Of a stretch of DNA of 64,000 nucleotides, positions 39,627 to 50,360 are shown in pieces (position 1 is the stretch's first letter; every line of letters begins with the position of its first letter). The position numbers and the translations under genes were made by a program. The notes under the pieces are model-generated. The model did not search any database, was not told the DNA's origin, and saw nothing but the letters and a program-made list of their open reading frames with translations. The stretch is from Stutzerimonas stutzeri (GTDB lineage: Bacteria > Pseudomonadota > Gammaproteobacteria > Pseudomonadales > Pseudomonadaceae): contig CP077641.1 of assembly GCA_019056435.1 (NCBI GenBank), positions 1,736,001 through 1,800,000 of the forward strand, given 5' to 3'.

Positions 39627-41432
39627 CTACAGCGACTTCCAGAGCGAGTCAAAATCTTCGGCCCCCGCCGGCGGCTCGCTTCCACGGCCTGTGATCGGGG
39701 TCTCCTGGCTGCCGGTACCGGCACCGACCAATTGGTATTCAAACTGGTTGTAGCTGTTGGAGCTGGCCTGGCGATGGCACAGCATGGCGCGGTGTTCTTC
39801 GCCGTTCTGGTTCACCTGAACCTTCTGGCCTTCCTGGAAAGGCAGGCGTGGCACGATCAGTGTCGCGGCGCGCGAGATGACGCGGATTTCCGGAAGCAGC
39901 AGCGCCCGCAAGTACTCGCTGCCCTGTTCGACCTTGCGCAGCAGGCGGACACCGCAGGGCTGGGCATAAGGGGCGATCAGTTCCACGCCCATCTGCGGTC
40001 CGCTACCTCGGACCTGTCGAATCCAGCGGACGACGGCGACGCTCCAGTTCTGGCTGGTTCCGTCCTGCAGGCCGAGCAGTTCGCCAGCCTGGAGTTGCGC
40101 CGGCACCTCGCCGGGCCAGGACAGGCAGAAGCCGCCCGGACTGTGGTTGACCAGTTGTACGCGGTAGGTCGGATAGGGGCACTCGGCCGGCTTTTCCTCG
40201 GCATCGGAGCGGGTCTCGGTGGCCGAGACGAATTCGATGTGTTCGGTCGGTAGCAGCTCCATGTCCGAGCGGACCTGGGCGTCGAAGGCCGTCGACCAGA
40301 CGTCGGGCGTGGCGTTGTTCAGCTTGAACACGGCCGAGCGGGCAGCCTCGGGGTGCTTGAGCAGGTCGGCGAACAGGCGACCTCCGGCGAGAAAATAATG
40401 GAGCGCGGTCATGCCGATGCACAACTCCACGTGCCCCTGCGCGGGCGTGCGCTGAAAGCTGCGTTCCGACACATCGCCCCAGGCCGCGCTGACATGCTGC
40501 ATGAGGTCCATGCTCAGGCCCTCGGGCACGACCAGGCCGGGCGACGGGCGGGTGCCGGGTTCGGCCTGCAGATGCTTGCGTAGCGACTCCACCAGCAGGT
40601 GTGGGTCGATTCCCAGCAGATAGGGCAGCTCGTCAGTGCTGAACATGGTGCGGTAGCGCGGCGGTGCGTCGGTACGGGTCGACACCGCGAACAGCGTCGA
40701 GGCTTGCTGAACCGGTTGCAGGCGGATGAGCCGGCTCCAGGGTTCCATGACTTCGGCGAGGCGGGCGATGTTCTGCTGGCGCATCTGGTTGCATCGCGCG
40801 CTGCCGATCATCAAGGCGACGATGTAGCTCTGCTCGGCGCTCAGGCCTTCGGTCTGGTAGGCCAGCTCATCACGGACCACCGTGCGGTGAACGCCTTCCT
40901 CGACCGCCATGGCGTGCAGCTGGTGCAACTCCAGCCAGAGTCCGTCTGGCGTTGGGTTGTACAGCTGGGTCGAGCGAACCAGGATCGCGGACAGCGTATG
41001 GATGGCGCGCTGCAGGGCGATCGTCAACATCTGCAGGCGGTCGCGGCCCGCCTGCGACACCAGATCGACGGAGATCAGCTTGTAGCCGATCGCCAGGTGG
41101 TTCTGCAGTGCCTGGCACAGGCTCGCCACCTTGCGAGGGCGCTCGCTGAGAACGATGGGCTGGTTCAGGTAGTAGCGTTCGAGCTGCCGGCAGACGTAGT
41201 GGATTTCCGGGCGGAGCACTTCGAGCAGTTGTAGCCGGCCCTGGGTCGAGGCGCGCAGCTGGTTGAGCTCGAGCATGGCCTGGTACAGCAGTCTCGCGGT
41301 TTCGCCGAGATTCGCTTTGGGCAGGCCGCCCAGCCAGCGCTTGAGGTCGCGTACCGTGGGCTCGCAGAACGACAGCTCGTGCCGGTCCGGCTTCGGTACG
41401 CGCAACAGCAATGGTTGGCTGTGGTTTTCCAC
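39627..41432 (-). CDS. fimW: FimW-like PilZ-domain c-di-GMP-binding protein
   Basis: A 601-residue protein corresponding in position (upstream of fimX, downstream of psd) to FimW of P. aeruginosa, a c-di-GMP receptor needed for surface attachment. Most of the N-terminal ~410 residues are helical and unassigned. The PilZ-like barrel is at ~420-510, with NHSPGGFCL in the place of the D/NxSxxG motif. The preceding RxxxR is not visible in canonical form (PYPTYRVQ), so ligand binding may be atypical. The symbol is assigned by synteny and domain. Confidence 0.82.
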   Translation of the reverse strand: MENHSQPLLLRVPKPDRHELSFCEPTVRDLKRWLGGLPKANLGETARLLYQAMLELNQLRASTQGRLQLLEVLRPEIHYVCRQLERYYLNQPIVLSERPRKVASLCQALQNHLAIGYKLISVDLVSQAGRDRLQMLTIALQRAIHTLSAILVRSTQLYNPTPDGLWLELHQLHAMAVEEGVHRTVVRDELAYQTEGLSAEQSYIVALMIGSARCNQMRQQNIARLAEVMEPWSRLIRLQPVQQASTLFAVSTRTDAPPRYRTMFSTDELPYLLGIDPHLLVESLRKHLQAEPGTRPSPGLVVPEGLSMDLMQHVSAAWGDVSERSFQRTPAQGHVELCIGMTALHYFLAGGRLFADLLKHPEAARSAVFKLNNATPDVWSTAFDAQVRSDMELLPTEHIEFVSATETRSDAEEKPAECPYPTYRVQLVNHSPGGFCLSWPGEVPAQLQAGELLGLQDGTSQNWSVAVVRWIRQVRGSGPQMGVELIAPYAQPCGVRLLRKVEQGSEYLRALLLPEIRVISRAATLIVPRLPFQEGQKVQVNQNGEEHRAMLCHRQASSNSYNQFEYQLVGAGTGSQETPITGRGSEPPAGAEDFDSLWKSL

Positions 41433-41586
41433 GCTACAAACTCCGCGACATGGACCCTGGCGTCAGGCCTCTTGAAACTCTAGCAGCACTCCTGCGCTGA
41501 GGTCTGCCGATGATGGCATTTTGCAATCTCGCCGCATCATAGCGGACCTGGTCGGCTGGGTCAGCCGTAACCGACCACTGGTGCCG

Positions 41587-42483
41587 TCAGGGTTGCAGCG
41601 AATCGGCCTCAGGTATGAGCGGCGCTGCTGCAGCCTGGCCGAGGCTCTCTCCCATGCGAACAGGGGTGAGTGCCGTCAGTTCCTTGGCCCAGCGGACCTG
41701 ATCCGGACCGAACAGCAGGATGACGGTGGAGCCCAGCTTGAAACGGCCCATCTCGGCGCCTTTGTCGAGATGGATCGGGGCGCGGGCTGCCTCGTCGTAG
41801 CGCAGGGTCTTCAGGCTGCGCTTGGGTGGAGTGACCAGACCGGCCCATACCGTCTCGATGCTTGCGACGATCATGGCGCCGACGAGCACCATGGCCATCG
41901 GGCCGTGCTCCGTGTCGAACAGGCAGACCACGCGCTCGTTGCGCGCGAACAGCTCCGGCACGCCTTCGGCGGTCACGGTGTTGACGGAAAAGATCCGCCC
42001 TGGCACGTAGACCATCTCGCGCAGGGTGCCGGCCACCGGCATGTGCACGCGGTGGTAGTCCTTCGGCGAAAGGTAGACGGTGGCGAAGCTGCCGCCCATG
42101 AAGGGTGCGGCCCGCTCGTGGTCACCACCCAGCAGCTCCATCACACTGTAGCTGTGGCCCTTGGCCTGGAAGATCCGGCCCTGCTCGACCGTGCCGAGCT
42201 GGCTGATGGCGCCATCACACGGGTTGAGGATCGCGCCGGGTGTCGGGTCAAGCGGGCGGGCTCCGTCTTTCAGGGCGCGGGTGAAGAAGGCGTTGAAGTG
42301 CTCGTACTCGGTCGGCTCCTCGATCTGCGCCTCGTGCATGGGTACGCCGAAATGACGAATGAACGCCTTGATGAAGGTGTTCTTCACCCAGGGCAGGCGG
42401 CACTCGGCAAGACAGCCGGCAACACGGGAAACCAGATGGTGAGGGAGCAGGTATTGGCTGATGACGAACAAGCGATCTTTCAT
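41587..42483 (-). CDS. psd: Phosphatidylserine decarboxylase Psd
   Basis: Makes phosphatidylethanolamine at the inner membrane. The 298-residue proenzyme self-cleaves at the LGST motif (FKLGSTVIL, ~255) to form the pyruvoyl group on Ser. The upstream blocks [29 protein letters not shown] and VGAMIVAS are all conserved. ATG 42483 is preceded by AAAAAGG. It is downstream of rhdA on the same strand (12-base gap). Confidence 0.97.
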   Translation of the reverse strand: MKDRLFVISQYLLPHHLVSRVAGCLAECRLPWVKNTFIKAFIRHFGVPMHEAQIEEPTEYEHFNAFFTRALKDGARPLDPTPGAILNPCDGAISQLGTVEQGRIFQAKGHSYSVMELLGGDHERAAPFMGGSFATVYLSPKDYHRVHMPVAGTLREMVYVPGRIFSVNTVTAEGVPELFARNERVVCLFDTEHGPMAMVLVGAMIVASIETVWAGLVTPPKRSLKTLRYDEAARAPIHLDKGAEMGRFKLGSTVILLFGPDQVRWAKELTALTPVRMGESLGQAAAAPLIPEADSLQP

Positions 42484-42495
42484 GGATGACCTTTT

Positions 42496-43311
42496 TCATT
42501 GCTGAATCGGGGTGTCGGGCAGGTTGCCCCATTCGCCCCAGGAGCCGGCGTACCCCTTGACCCGTGGATAGCCGAGCGCCTTGGCCAGCAGGTAAGTGAA
42601 ACCGGACCGGTGATGGGTCTGGCAGTGCGTGATGATTTCCTTGTCCGGGCTGATACCCAGGGCCTGCAGGCGCTCGGCGATGTCCTCGCGGATGCGTAGT
42701 GCGCGTGACGGGTCCATGCCGGCGGTCCATTCGAAGTTGACCGCTCCGGGGATATGCCCCGCGCGTGCCGCCAGCACCTTCTCGCCGCGGTATTCCTCGG
42801 GCGAGCGGGCGTCCCAGATCACCAGGTCGGCGGCGCCGAGCCGGCTTTCGATGTATTCGCGGGTGGCGGTCGGCGCATCGTCCAGTGTCAAGGAAACTGC
42901 GTTGCTGGCCGCAGCGGGGACCTCGCGGGACAAGGGTCGCTGCTCCGCCAGCCAGGCGTGCAGGCCGCCGTTGAGGTAGTGGTAGTGCCGATGCCCGATG
43001 ACGTCGAGCAGCCAGATGAAGCGGCCAGCCCAGCCGCCGCCCTCGTCGTCATACAGCACGTAGACCGCATCGGCCCGATGGCCCAGTGCGCCGAACACTG
43101 CTTCGAGCTGGGTTCGGGTCGGTGCGCGGCCGGGGGCCGGCGGCTGACCGAGCTGGGTTTGCTTGGGGTCGACGAAACGGGCGCCGGGGATGTGGCCCTC
43201 GGCGTAGCGCGCGGCACTGGTCAGATCGACGAGGATGAGCTCGGGCGCTTCGAGGCGTTCGGCCAGATCGGCCGGCTCTATCACCAGTGGCAGATTTGAA
43301 AAGACGGACAC
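42496..43311 (-). CDS. rhdA: Thiosulfate sulfurtransferase (RhdA-type rhodanese)
   Basis: Two-domain rhodanese of 271 residues, the length of Azotobacter vinelandii RhdA. The active-site loop is THCQTHHRSGF with the catalytic Cys in the C-terminal domain (~230), identical to the RhdA pattern and different from the CRxGxT/R of sulfurtransferases acting on other donors. The N-terminal domain lacks Cys in the corresponding loop (VLYDDEGGGWA). It transfers sulfane sulfur to cyanide or protein acceptors. It is located between the HDOD gene and psd. Confidence 0.94.
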   Translation of the reverse strand: MSVFSNLPLVIEPADLAERLEAPELILVDLTSAARYAEGHIPGARFVDPKQTQLGQPPAPGRAPTRTQLEAVFGALGHRADAVYVLYDDEGGGWAGRFIWLLDVIGHRHYHYLNGGLHAWLAEQRPLSREVPAAASNAVSLTLDDAPTATREYIESRLGAADLVIWDARSPEEYRGEKVLAARAGHIPGAVNFEWTAGMDPSRALRIREDIAERLQALGISPDKEIITHCQTHHRSGFTYLLAKALGYPRVKGYAGSWGEWGNLPDTPIQQ

Positions 43312-43356
43312 GTCGGGCCTCGACTGATCTCGAAAGGGCGCAGTCTAGCTAAAAAG

Positions 43357-44874
43357 CTAACGGCCGCGCTTGCTGAACGTCGCCAGCGCCCGTTCGATGC
43401 ACTGTACGGTCTTGCCGAAGGCTTGCACCGATGCGTCGCTCAAGGGGGCATTGGCCTGATCGGCAACTACCAGCATCACGACGCGCCCGTCCAGGCCGAT
43501 CGAGCGCAACAGCACATGTTCGCCGGGAAACAGGGTTTTGAGAGTGCCTGGTAGCAACGCTGAAAACTGCGCGACGTTCCCAGGGTTCAGGCGCAGCAGG
43601 GCTGGCTTCTCCAGCAGGCGGCGCAGGACCTGGCTCTGCTCCGGGTCGAGCGTGGCGCGCGCGGCGGCTTCCGGGAGGCCGCTGGCCTGCTGAGCGACCA
43701 AGCGGTTCTGCCGGCGGTCGACCAGCATCAGCAGAACGCGCGACAGGCCGGCCGCGGCGAGCGCCTGGCAAGCCGTCGCGCTCAGTTGCAGCACATTGCC
43801 GTAGGGCGAACGCTCGCTGAGCAGCTCCCGGCACAATGCGCGCCATGGCTCCACCTGCACCTGCGCGGCAGGCGCCTCGACCCGGCGCGGTTGTTGGAAC
43901 TGGCTGTCCCAGGGCCACAACAGCCCCTGCGCCGGATGCCAGAGTTCGGTGGGGCCGATAGCCTGGGCGCTGGCGGCCGCCTGCTGGTGAACCAGTTGTT
44001 GCAATTCTCCCAGCGGAACCTGCAGGTAAAGCCCGGCGAGACGCTGCCAGCGCAGGCTATGGATGCCGCTCCAGCTGTGATGAGACGACAGGGCCAACCC
44101 GTTCGCCAGCACGATGGTGTTGCTGGGCAGGGTCAGCCAGCGGCGCAATTCCGGATCGGCATCGAGCATCTGTTGCTGGTGCAGGGGATGCTCGTTGTCC
44201 CGTGCGATATGCAGCGCCTTGATCAGCATCCGGCGGTTCTCGCGGAGTAGCCGGTAGCCCAGCGCGATCCAGCCGGGCAGCGCCCAGTGCTCGGCCATGG
44301 CGATGCACAGGTCCAGCAGCGAGATGCCGAGCAGCTCCTGCTCGACCTTGGGTGCCGGTTCGCCGTTGACCAGCACGCGCTGTTCCCAGGCCTCGAGCAG
44401 CTCGGGGTGGGCGGCGACCAGGGTCCAGATCGGCGAGAGAAACAGCAGGCTGCTCCAGTGAATCTCCTGCCAGAGGCGGGCGAGCCGGGCGGCGAACAGC
44501 CCGCTGGCCTGCTGGCTGGCGTGCTGGCTGATCAGCATCAGCTGCCGCAGGGGCGCGGGAACCTCGCCCGGTTTGACTGCCGGAATGCGCTGAAACAGCG
44601 CTTCGGCCCGCTTGAGGCCGATACGGCTCAGCGCGACTTCCAGGCTTTCCGCCGGCTTGTTGGCCGCCGCCGCATCCCGGTTCGCCTCGCGGATGACGTT
44701 CAACGCCATGACCGGGCTGTCCTGGATCAGCTCGGAGATCTGTCGCATCGACTGGCTGCTGTCGCGAAGCGCGCGCTGGACCTGCGTGTAAGCATCGGCA
44801 AAAGCCGGCAGGACAACGGCGTCCAGCGCCTTGATCCAGGCCGGTAGCGTGCGGGGGAGCGGGGTCGTGGTCAT
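43357..44874 (-). CDS. HDOD-domain protein
   Basis: A protein of ~505 residues if started at ATG 44874 (MTTTPLPRTLPAW). The N-terminal part carries an HDOD-type domain with features such as LIQDSPVMALNVIREAN (~30-60) and LGISLLDLCIAMAEHW (~175). Catalytic HD residues are absent, as in HDOD proteins. The C-terminal ~180 residues may be a GAF-like module (VLLMLVDRRQNRLVAQQASG, ~380). HDOD proteins often act in signalling; here it adjoins motAB and the pilus-regulator cluster. The exact start is uncertain (44943 or 44892 also possible). Confidence 0.75.
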   Translation of the reverse strand: MTTTPLPRTLPAWIKALDAVVLPAFADAYTQVQRALRDSSQSMRQISELIQDSPVMALNVIREANRDAAAANKPAESLEVALSRIGLKRAEALFQRIPAVKPGEVPAPLRQLMLISQHASQQASGLFAARLARLWQEIHWSSLLFLSPIWTLVAAHPELLEAWEQRVLVNGEPAPKVEQELLGISLLDLCIAMAEHWALPGWIALGYRLLRENRRMLIKALHIARDNEHPLHQQQMLDADPELRRWLTLPSNTIVLANGLALSSHHSWSGIHSLRWQRLAGLYLQVPLGELQQLVHQQAAASAQAIGPTELWHPAQGLLWPWDSQFQQPRRVEAPAAQVQVEPWRALCRELLSERSPYGNVLQLSATACQALAAAGLSRVLLMLVDRRQNRLVAQQASGLPEAAARATLDPEQSQVLRRLLEKPALLRLNPGNVAQFSALLPGTLKTLFPGEHVLLRSIGLDGRVVMLVVADQANAPLSDASVQAFGKTVQCIERALATFSKRGR

Positions 44875-44907
44875 AGGTCGCCGAACTAGCATTTCATCGG
44901 GATGGCC

Positions 44908-44934
44908 TTTAGTCTGGCGCAAAAGTTCCGATAA
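44908..44934 (+). promoter_or_regulatory. Sigma-28 (FliA)-like promoter upstream of motA
   Basis: TTTAGTCT, 11 bases, then TCCGATAA, ending 98 bases before the motA ATG. The -10 half matches the FliA consensus GCCGATAA at 7 of 8 positions and the -35 half matches TAAAGTTT at 5 of 8, with the canonical 11-base spacer. It would place motAB in the late flagellar regulon. Confidence 0.5.
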
Positions 44935-45032
44935 CCAGAACAATTCTTTTCATCTGCCCGCCCGGCGCTCTGTGCGACTGCATGCCGTGCGCTCAGGCTC
45001 CTCCCGTGACCAGGTTCTAGACGTACCCACCT

Positions 45033-45884
45033 ATGGCAAAAATTATCGGCATCATCGTGGTATTCGCCAGTGTGCTTGGCGGATTCATCCTGTCTGGCGG
45101 AAAGGTGGGGGCGCTCATTCACCCCTTCGAGGTCATGATCATCGGCGGCGCGGCATTGGGCGGTTTTCTCCAGGCAAACCCGGGCAGCACGACCAAGATC
45201 GTGTTCAAGAAATCGCTGCAGATGTTCGGCCATCGCTTCACCCACAAGTTCTACCTGGAAGTGCTGGGGATGCTTTACGAAATCCTCAACAAGAGCCGCC
45301 GCGAAGGCATGATGGCGATCGAGGCCGACGTGGAGGACCCCAAGGCCAGCCCGATCTTCAGCAAGTACCCCTCGGTCTTGAAGGACGAGCGCATGACCGC
45401 CTTCGTCTGCGACTACCTGCGCATCATGTCGTCCGGCAACATGGCGCCGCACGAGCTGGAAGGGCTGTTCGACATGGAGCTGGCGGGCCTCAAGGAGGAG
45501 CTGGAGCACCCCTCGCATGCGGTGGCGAAGATCGCTGACGGTCTACCGGCGATGGGTATCGTCGCGGCGGTACTGGGCATCGTGATCACCATGTCGATTC
45601 TGGCCTCGGCGACCAACGCCGAAATCGGGGAGAAGGTCGCTACCGCACTGGTCGGGACCTTCCTTGGCATCCTCGCGTCCTACGGCTTCTTCGGCCCGCT
45701 GTCCGGCGCCCTCGAACACGACGCCAAGGAAGAGCTGAACCTGTACGAAAGCATCAAGGCGACCCTGGTGGCATCGGCGTCGGGCATGCCGCCGACCCTG
45801 GCGGTCGAGTTCGGGCGCAAGGTGCTGTTGCCGGCGCATCGACCGAGCTTCTCCGAACTCGAACAAGCCATGCGTGGCAGCTAA
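45033..45884 (+). CDS. motA: Flagellar motor stator protein MotA
   Basis: Forms the proton channel of the flagellar motor with MotB. The 283-residue protein has four transmembrane helices: two near the N-terminus (~1-50) and two around 170-230, including GIVAAVLGIVITM. The cytoplasmic loop (~60-165) holds the charged residues that contact FliG (MTAFVCDYLRIMSSGNM region). The conserved ALVGTFLGILASYGFFGPL is the fourth helix. It is intact and followed at 9 bases by motB. Confidence 0.97.
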   Translation: MAKIIGIIVVFASVLGGFILSGGKVGALIHPFEVMIIGGAALGGFLQANPGSTTKIVFKKSLQMFGHRFTHKFYLEVLGMLYEILNKSRREGMMAIEADVEDPKASPIFSKYPSVLKDERMTAFVCDYLRIMSSGNMAPHELEGLFDMELAGLKEELEHPSHAVAKIADGLPAMGIVAAVLGIVITMSILASATNAEIGEKVATALVGTFLGILASYGFFGPLSGALEHDAKEELNLYESIKATLVASASGMPPTLAVEFGRKVLLPAHRPSFSELEQAMRGS

Positions 45885-45893
45885 AGAATCACG

Positions 45894-46922
45894 ATGGACA
45901 ATAACCAACCAATCATCGTCAAGCGGATCAAGAAGACCGCTGGCGGCCACCACGGCGGCGCCTGGAAGATTGCCTTCGCCGACTTCGCGACGGCCATGAT
46001 GGCGTTCTTCCTGGTGATGTGGCTGATGAGTTCAGCCACGCCCGAGCAGAAGCGGGCGATCTCCGGCTACTTCCAGGACCCGATCGGCTTCACCGAGAGT
46101 GCGAGCCCTACGTCATCGACCTGGGCGGCACGCCCACGCCGGCGCCCGATCGCACGCTCAACGAGCAGGTCGATATCGAGCCGCAGCAGACCGAGGCGAC
46201 CATCGCACCGGACCAGGTCGAGAACCTGGCCGAGCAGCTCGACAAGGAGCGGCTGGAGCTGTTGCTGCAGGAATTGCAGAATAAGGTGGATGAAAACCCC
46301 GAGCTGACGCGTTTCAAGGACCAGATCCTCTTCGAGATTACCCAGGACGGGCTTCGCATTCAGATCATGGACGCCGAAAACCGACCGATGTTCGCGCTGG
46401 GCAGCGCACAGCTGCAGCCCTATTTCGAAGACATCCTGCTGGCGATGGCCGACACCATTCGGGCCGTGCCGAACAAGATCAGCGTGAGCGGTCACACCGA
46501 TGCCAAGCCGTATTCGGGCCGCGGTGAGTTCGGCAACTGGGAGCTGTCGGCCGGGCGCGCCAATGCGGCCCGGCGGGCGCTGGTCGCCGGTGGGTATCCC
46601 GAGGAGCAGATCGCTCGCGTGGTCGGCTATGCCTCTTCGGCGCTGTTCGACCGTGAGAATCCGCTCAATCCGGTGAATCGTCGCATCGACATCCTGGTCT
46701 TGACCAAGAAGGCGCAGCGCAACATCGAGGGCGAGCAATCCGAAGCCCCGGACGAGGCGGCCGCGCCGGCGGGCGCGCCGCAGACTCCGGCGCCGCCCGC
46801 CTCGCCGGCCGCGCTGCCTCCGGCAGGCAGCGCCGACCCCTTGCCACCGGGGGGCACTGCGCGAGCGCTTGAACATCTTCGAGGACGGCGTCCTGCAGTT
46901 CGATCAGCCGGCTGGCGAGTGA
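45894..46922 (+). CDS. motB: Flagellar motor stator protein MotB (two compensating assembly frameshifts)
   Basis: Anchors the stator to peptidoglycan. The single transmembrane helix ADFATAMMAFFLVMWLMS (~30-47) contains the essential proton-carrying Asp. The OmpA-like peptidoglycan-binding domain has VSGHTDAKPYSG and ELSAGRANAARRAL. A missing C in the run 46106-46109 and an extra G in 46849-46854 are needed. The corrected C-terminus is LRERLNIFEDG to PAGE, 342 residues, stopping at 46922; the uncorrected frame would run on to 46963 and overlap rsgA. Linker and tail are rich in Pro and Ala. Confidence 0.94.
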
Positions 46923-46934
46923 CCAAGTGGCCGG

Positions 46935-47964
46935 TCAGTAGTCCGGTTCCTGCAGGCCGCTGATGATGTGCCGGTAGCTGGCCATCCGCTGCGGCTGGAC
47001 GCGACCCTCTTCGAGCGCCCTGAGCAGGGCGCAGCCGGGTTCACGATCATGCTTGCAGTCGCGGAAGCGGCAATGGCCAAGCAGGTCCTGGAATTCGATG
47101 AAGCCGGCCTCCACGTCGGCGCGGCTGACATGGCCGAGGCCAAATTCGCGAATACCGGGTGAGTCGATCAGTTCACCGCCGCCCGGAAAATGGAACAGGC
47201 GAGCCGTGGTCGTCGTGTGCGTACCCTTGCCGGTCATCTCCGACAGGGCGCCGACGCGGGTGTCCACGCCCGGAAGCAGGCTGTTGACCAGCGACGACTT
47301 ACCGACGCCCGATTGCCCGACAAAGACGCTGACCTGCCCGTCGAGCCGGCGCTTGAGGGCGTCCATGCCTCCCCTTTATGAGCCGACACTTCCATCAGGG
47401 GGTAGCCGAGGGTCCGATAGACCGAGAGCAGGGCGTCGAGGGCTGGCTTGTTCTTTGCGTCGATCAGGTCGGCCTTGTTGAGCAGCAACAGCGGCGCGAT
47501 GCCGGCGTGCTCGGCGGCGACCAGATAGCGGTCGATGAGGTTGGCGTGGGGCTCGGGTAGCGGCGCGAAGACGATAACGATCAAGTCCACGTTCGCCGCG
47601 ACCGGCTTGAGCTGGCCGCGGCTGTCGGGGCGGCATAGCTCCGAATGGCGCGGCAATTGCGCGACGATCACGCCGATACCCTGGTTGCCGGGTCGCCAGA
47701 CCACCCGGTCGCCGGTTACCAACGCTGGCAGGTTGGCACGTAGGTGGCAACGGAAGACCTGGCCGCGGGTGTCGCCGTCCAGCGCCTCGACCTCCACCTG
47801 CACACCAAAGTGAGCGATCACCAGGCCGGTCTGTTCAGGCCCAGGTCGCCCCCTTCGAGCTCCTCGATGACCCGCGACTCGCGTCGTGCGGCACGGGCGG
47901 CACGCTCCTCCTGGATTTTCTCGATGCGCCAGCTTTGCCGGCGGTTGAGTTGGCGTTTGGCCAT
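46935..47964 (-). CDS. rsgA: Ribosome small-subunit-dependent GTPase RsgA (two assembly frameshifts)
   Basis: A circularly permuted GTPase that tests 30S subunit maturation. The corrected 343-residue protein starts [14 protein letters not shown] at 47964. Missing bases in the runs 47840-47842 (N-terminus) and 47368-47369 (S-A-H-K-G-E-G-M-D) split it into three frames. Order: OB-fold (~35-110), GTPase with NKADLID (G4) before P-loop [15 protein letters not shown], then the zinc region [10 protein letters not shown] near the C-terminus. It is convergent with motB, 12 bases apart. Confidence 0.95.
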
Positions 47965-48090
47965 GTGCTTGGGAGCTCGGGTTGGAAAGGGCTGCGAGTC
48001 TAGCATGCCGATCACCGCCGGACGCTGGCCTGTAAGCCGCGCCGTTGCAGGGTTAGACTTCGCCTCTGTCCTCTCGGTTGCGCATGGTCC

Positions 48091-49471
<1,381 letters not shown>

Positions 49472-49685
49472 AAGCGAGGGGCGAGGCCGGCTGTAGCCGA
49501 AAGCTGGACGTCAGGAGAAGCGAAAGGCGTCAGAGATTGTCGGGTGGGCTGACAGCTGTTGTGCGAGCGTGTGAGCCCGCATAACGCATCTATTCGCGGC
49601 GGACGCGTGGAACATCGTCCACTCGCAGCTTCGGTTCAGTGCCGTACCGTCCAGCTGCCGTTCCAGACGCTCGAATTCCGACCTT
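49472..49685. other. Gene-free stretch after orn
   Basis: These 214 bases between convergent orn and the NAD(P)-binding gene contain no supported ORF, tRNA or clear terminator. The left part is GC-rich with weak repeats. Gene order changes here relative to P. aeruginosa, so the gap may mark a rearrangement junction. Confidence 0.5.
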
Positions 49686-50327
49686 CTACTTGCCCAGCCG
49701 CCTCAACTCATCCGACTCAACCACCCGCGTGCCTTCGCCTTCTTCCAGGGCGAGGCGCCAAAGGGCGCGGGCGAGGGTGCAGGCGGCGATGCCGCGGTAT
49801 TTGCCGGGCAACAGATAGGAAAGCGGGGCGGTAAGCCGCTCCATCGGGCGGACTTCCATGCGTGGTCCGAGCAGTTGCGCCGGACGCGCGAGGGTCAGTT
49901 GGGGCCAGCCTTGTGCACGCAGCGAGGCTTCCATTTCGCCTTTGACCTTGAGGTAGAAGATCGAGCTGTCCGGATTGGCGCCGAGCGAGCTGATCACCAG
50001 CAGATGACGGGCGCCGAGTTCACGGGCGCGTCGGGCGAAGGCGATCACCAGGTCATGGTCGATGGCCTTGAACGCTGCTTCGCTGCCGGCTTCCTTCAGG
50101 GTGCTGCCCAGGCAACAGAAGGCGGTGTCGAACTCGCCGTCCAATTGGCCGAGCAGCGCCGGCAGCGGGCCGATCGGGTTCTGCAGGCGTGGATGCTCGG
50201 CGAGCGCCTTGCGTGTCGGCGCCACTACGCAGTCGACAGTGGGCTCGTTGAGCAGACGGTCAAGCAGGTGCTCGCCGGTCAGTCCGGTGGCGCCGGCAAG
50301 CAAAATGCGCTGGGGCGTCAAATACAT
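49686..50327 (-). CDS. NAD(P)-binding oxidoreductase, atypical short-chain dehydrogenase (HTATIP2-like)
   Basis: A 213-residue Rossmann protein. The N-terminal [15 protein letters not shown] is the GxxGxxG nucleotide-binding motif of atypical SDRs. [24 protein letters not shown] carries a Tyr/Lys-like pair (Y-x3-K) in the active-site position. [17 protein letters not shown] is typical of the TIP30/NmrA-like subgroup. The function may be redox sensing rather than a defined metabolic step. It lies 33 bases downstream of the corrected end of the MORN/C13 gene on the same strand. Confidence 0.82.
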   Translation of the reverse strand: MYLTPQRILLAGATGLTGEHLLDRLLNEPTVDCVVAPTRKALAEHPRLQNPIGPLPALLGQLDGEFDTAFCCLGSTLKEAGSEAAFKAIDHDLVIAFARRARELGARHLLVISSLGANPDSSIFYLKVKGEMEASLRAQGWPQLTLARPAQLLGPRMEVRPMERLTAPLSYLLPGKYRGIAACTLARALWRLALEEGEGTRVVESDELRRLGK

Positions 50328-50360
50328 GGTGAGGCTTCCTGTGACTGGCTTGCGTGGCGA

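Noticed and set aside
37974-40253. A 759-codon open frame on the plus strand across fimX and fimW
   Set aside because: It runs antisense through two clearly real genes and their gap, lacks a ribosome site and domain motifs, and is typical of shadow frames in high-GC DNA.
43345-43360. Small TAGCT/AGCTA hairpin between rhdA and the HDOD gene
   Set aside because: The stem is only five bases and the two genes are in the same direction with a short gap, so a terminator role is not supported.
46923-46963. Extended MotB C-terminus overlapping rsgA
   Set aside because: It exists only in the uncorrected frame after the extra G at 46849-46854; the corrected stop is at 46922.
49559-49834. Small 91-codon ORF after orn
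   Set aside because: It overlaps the NAD(P)-binding gene end, has no ribosome site or motif, and is rich in Arg and Pro.
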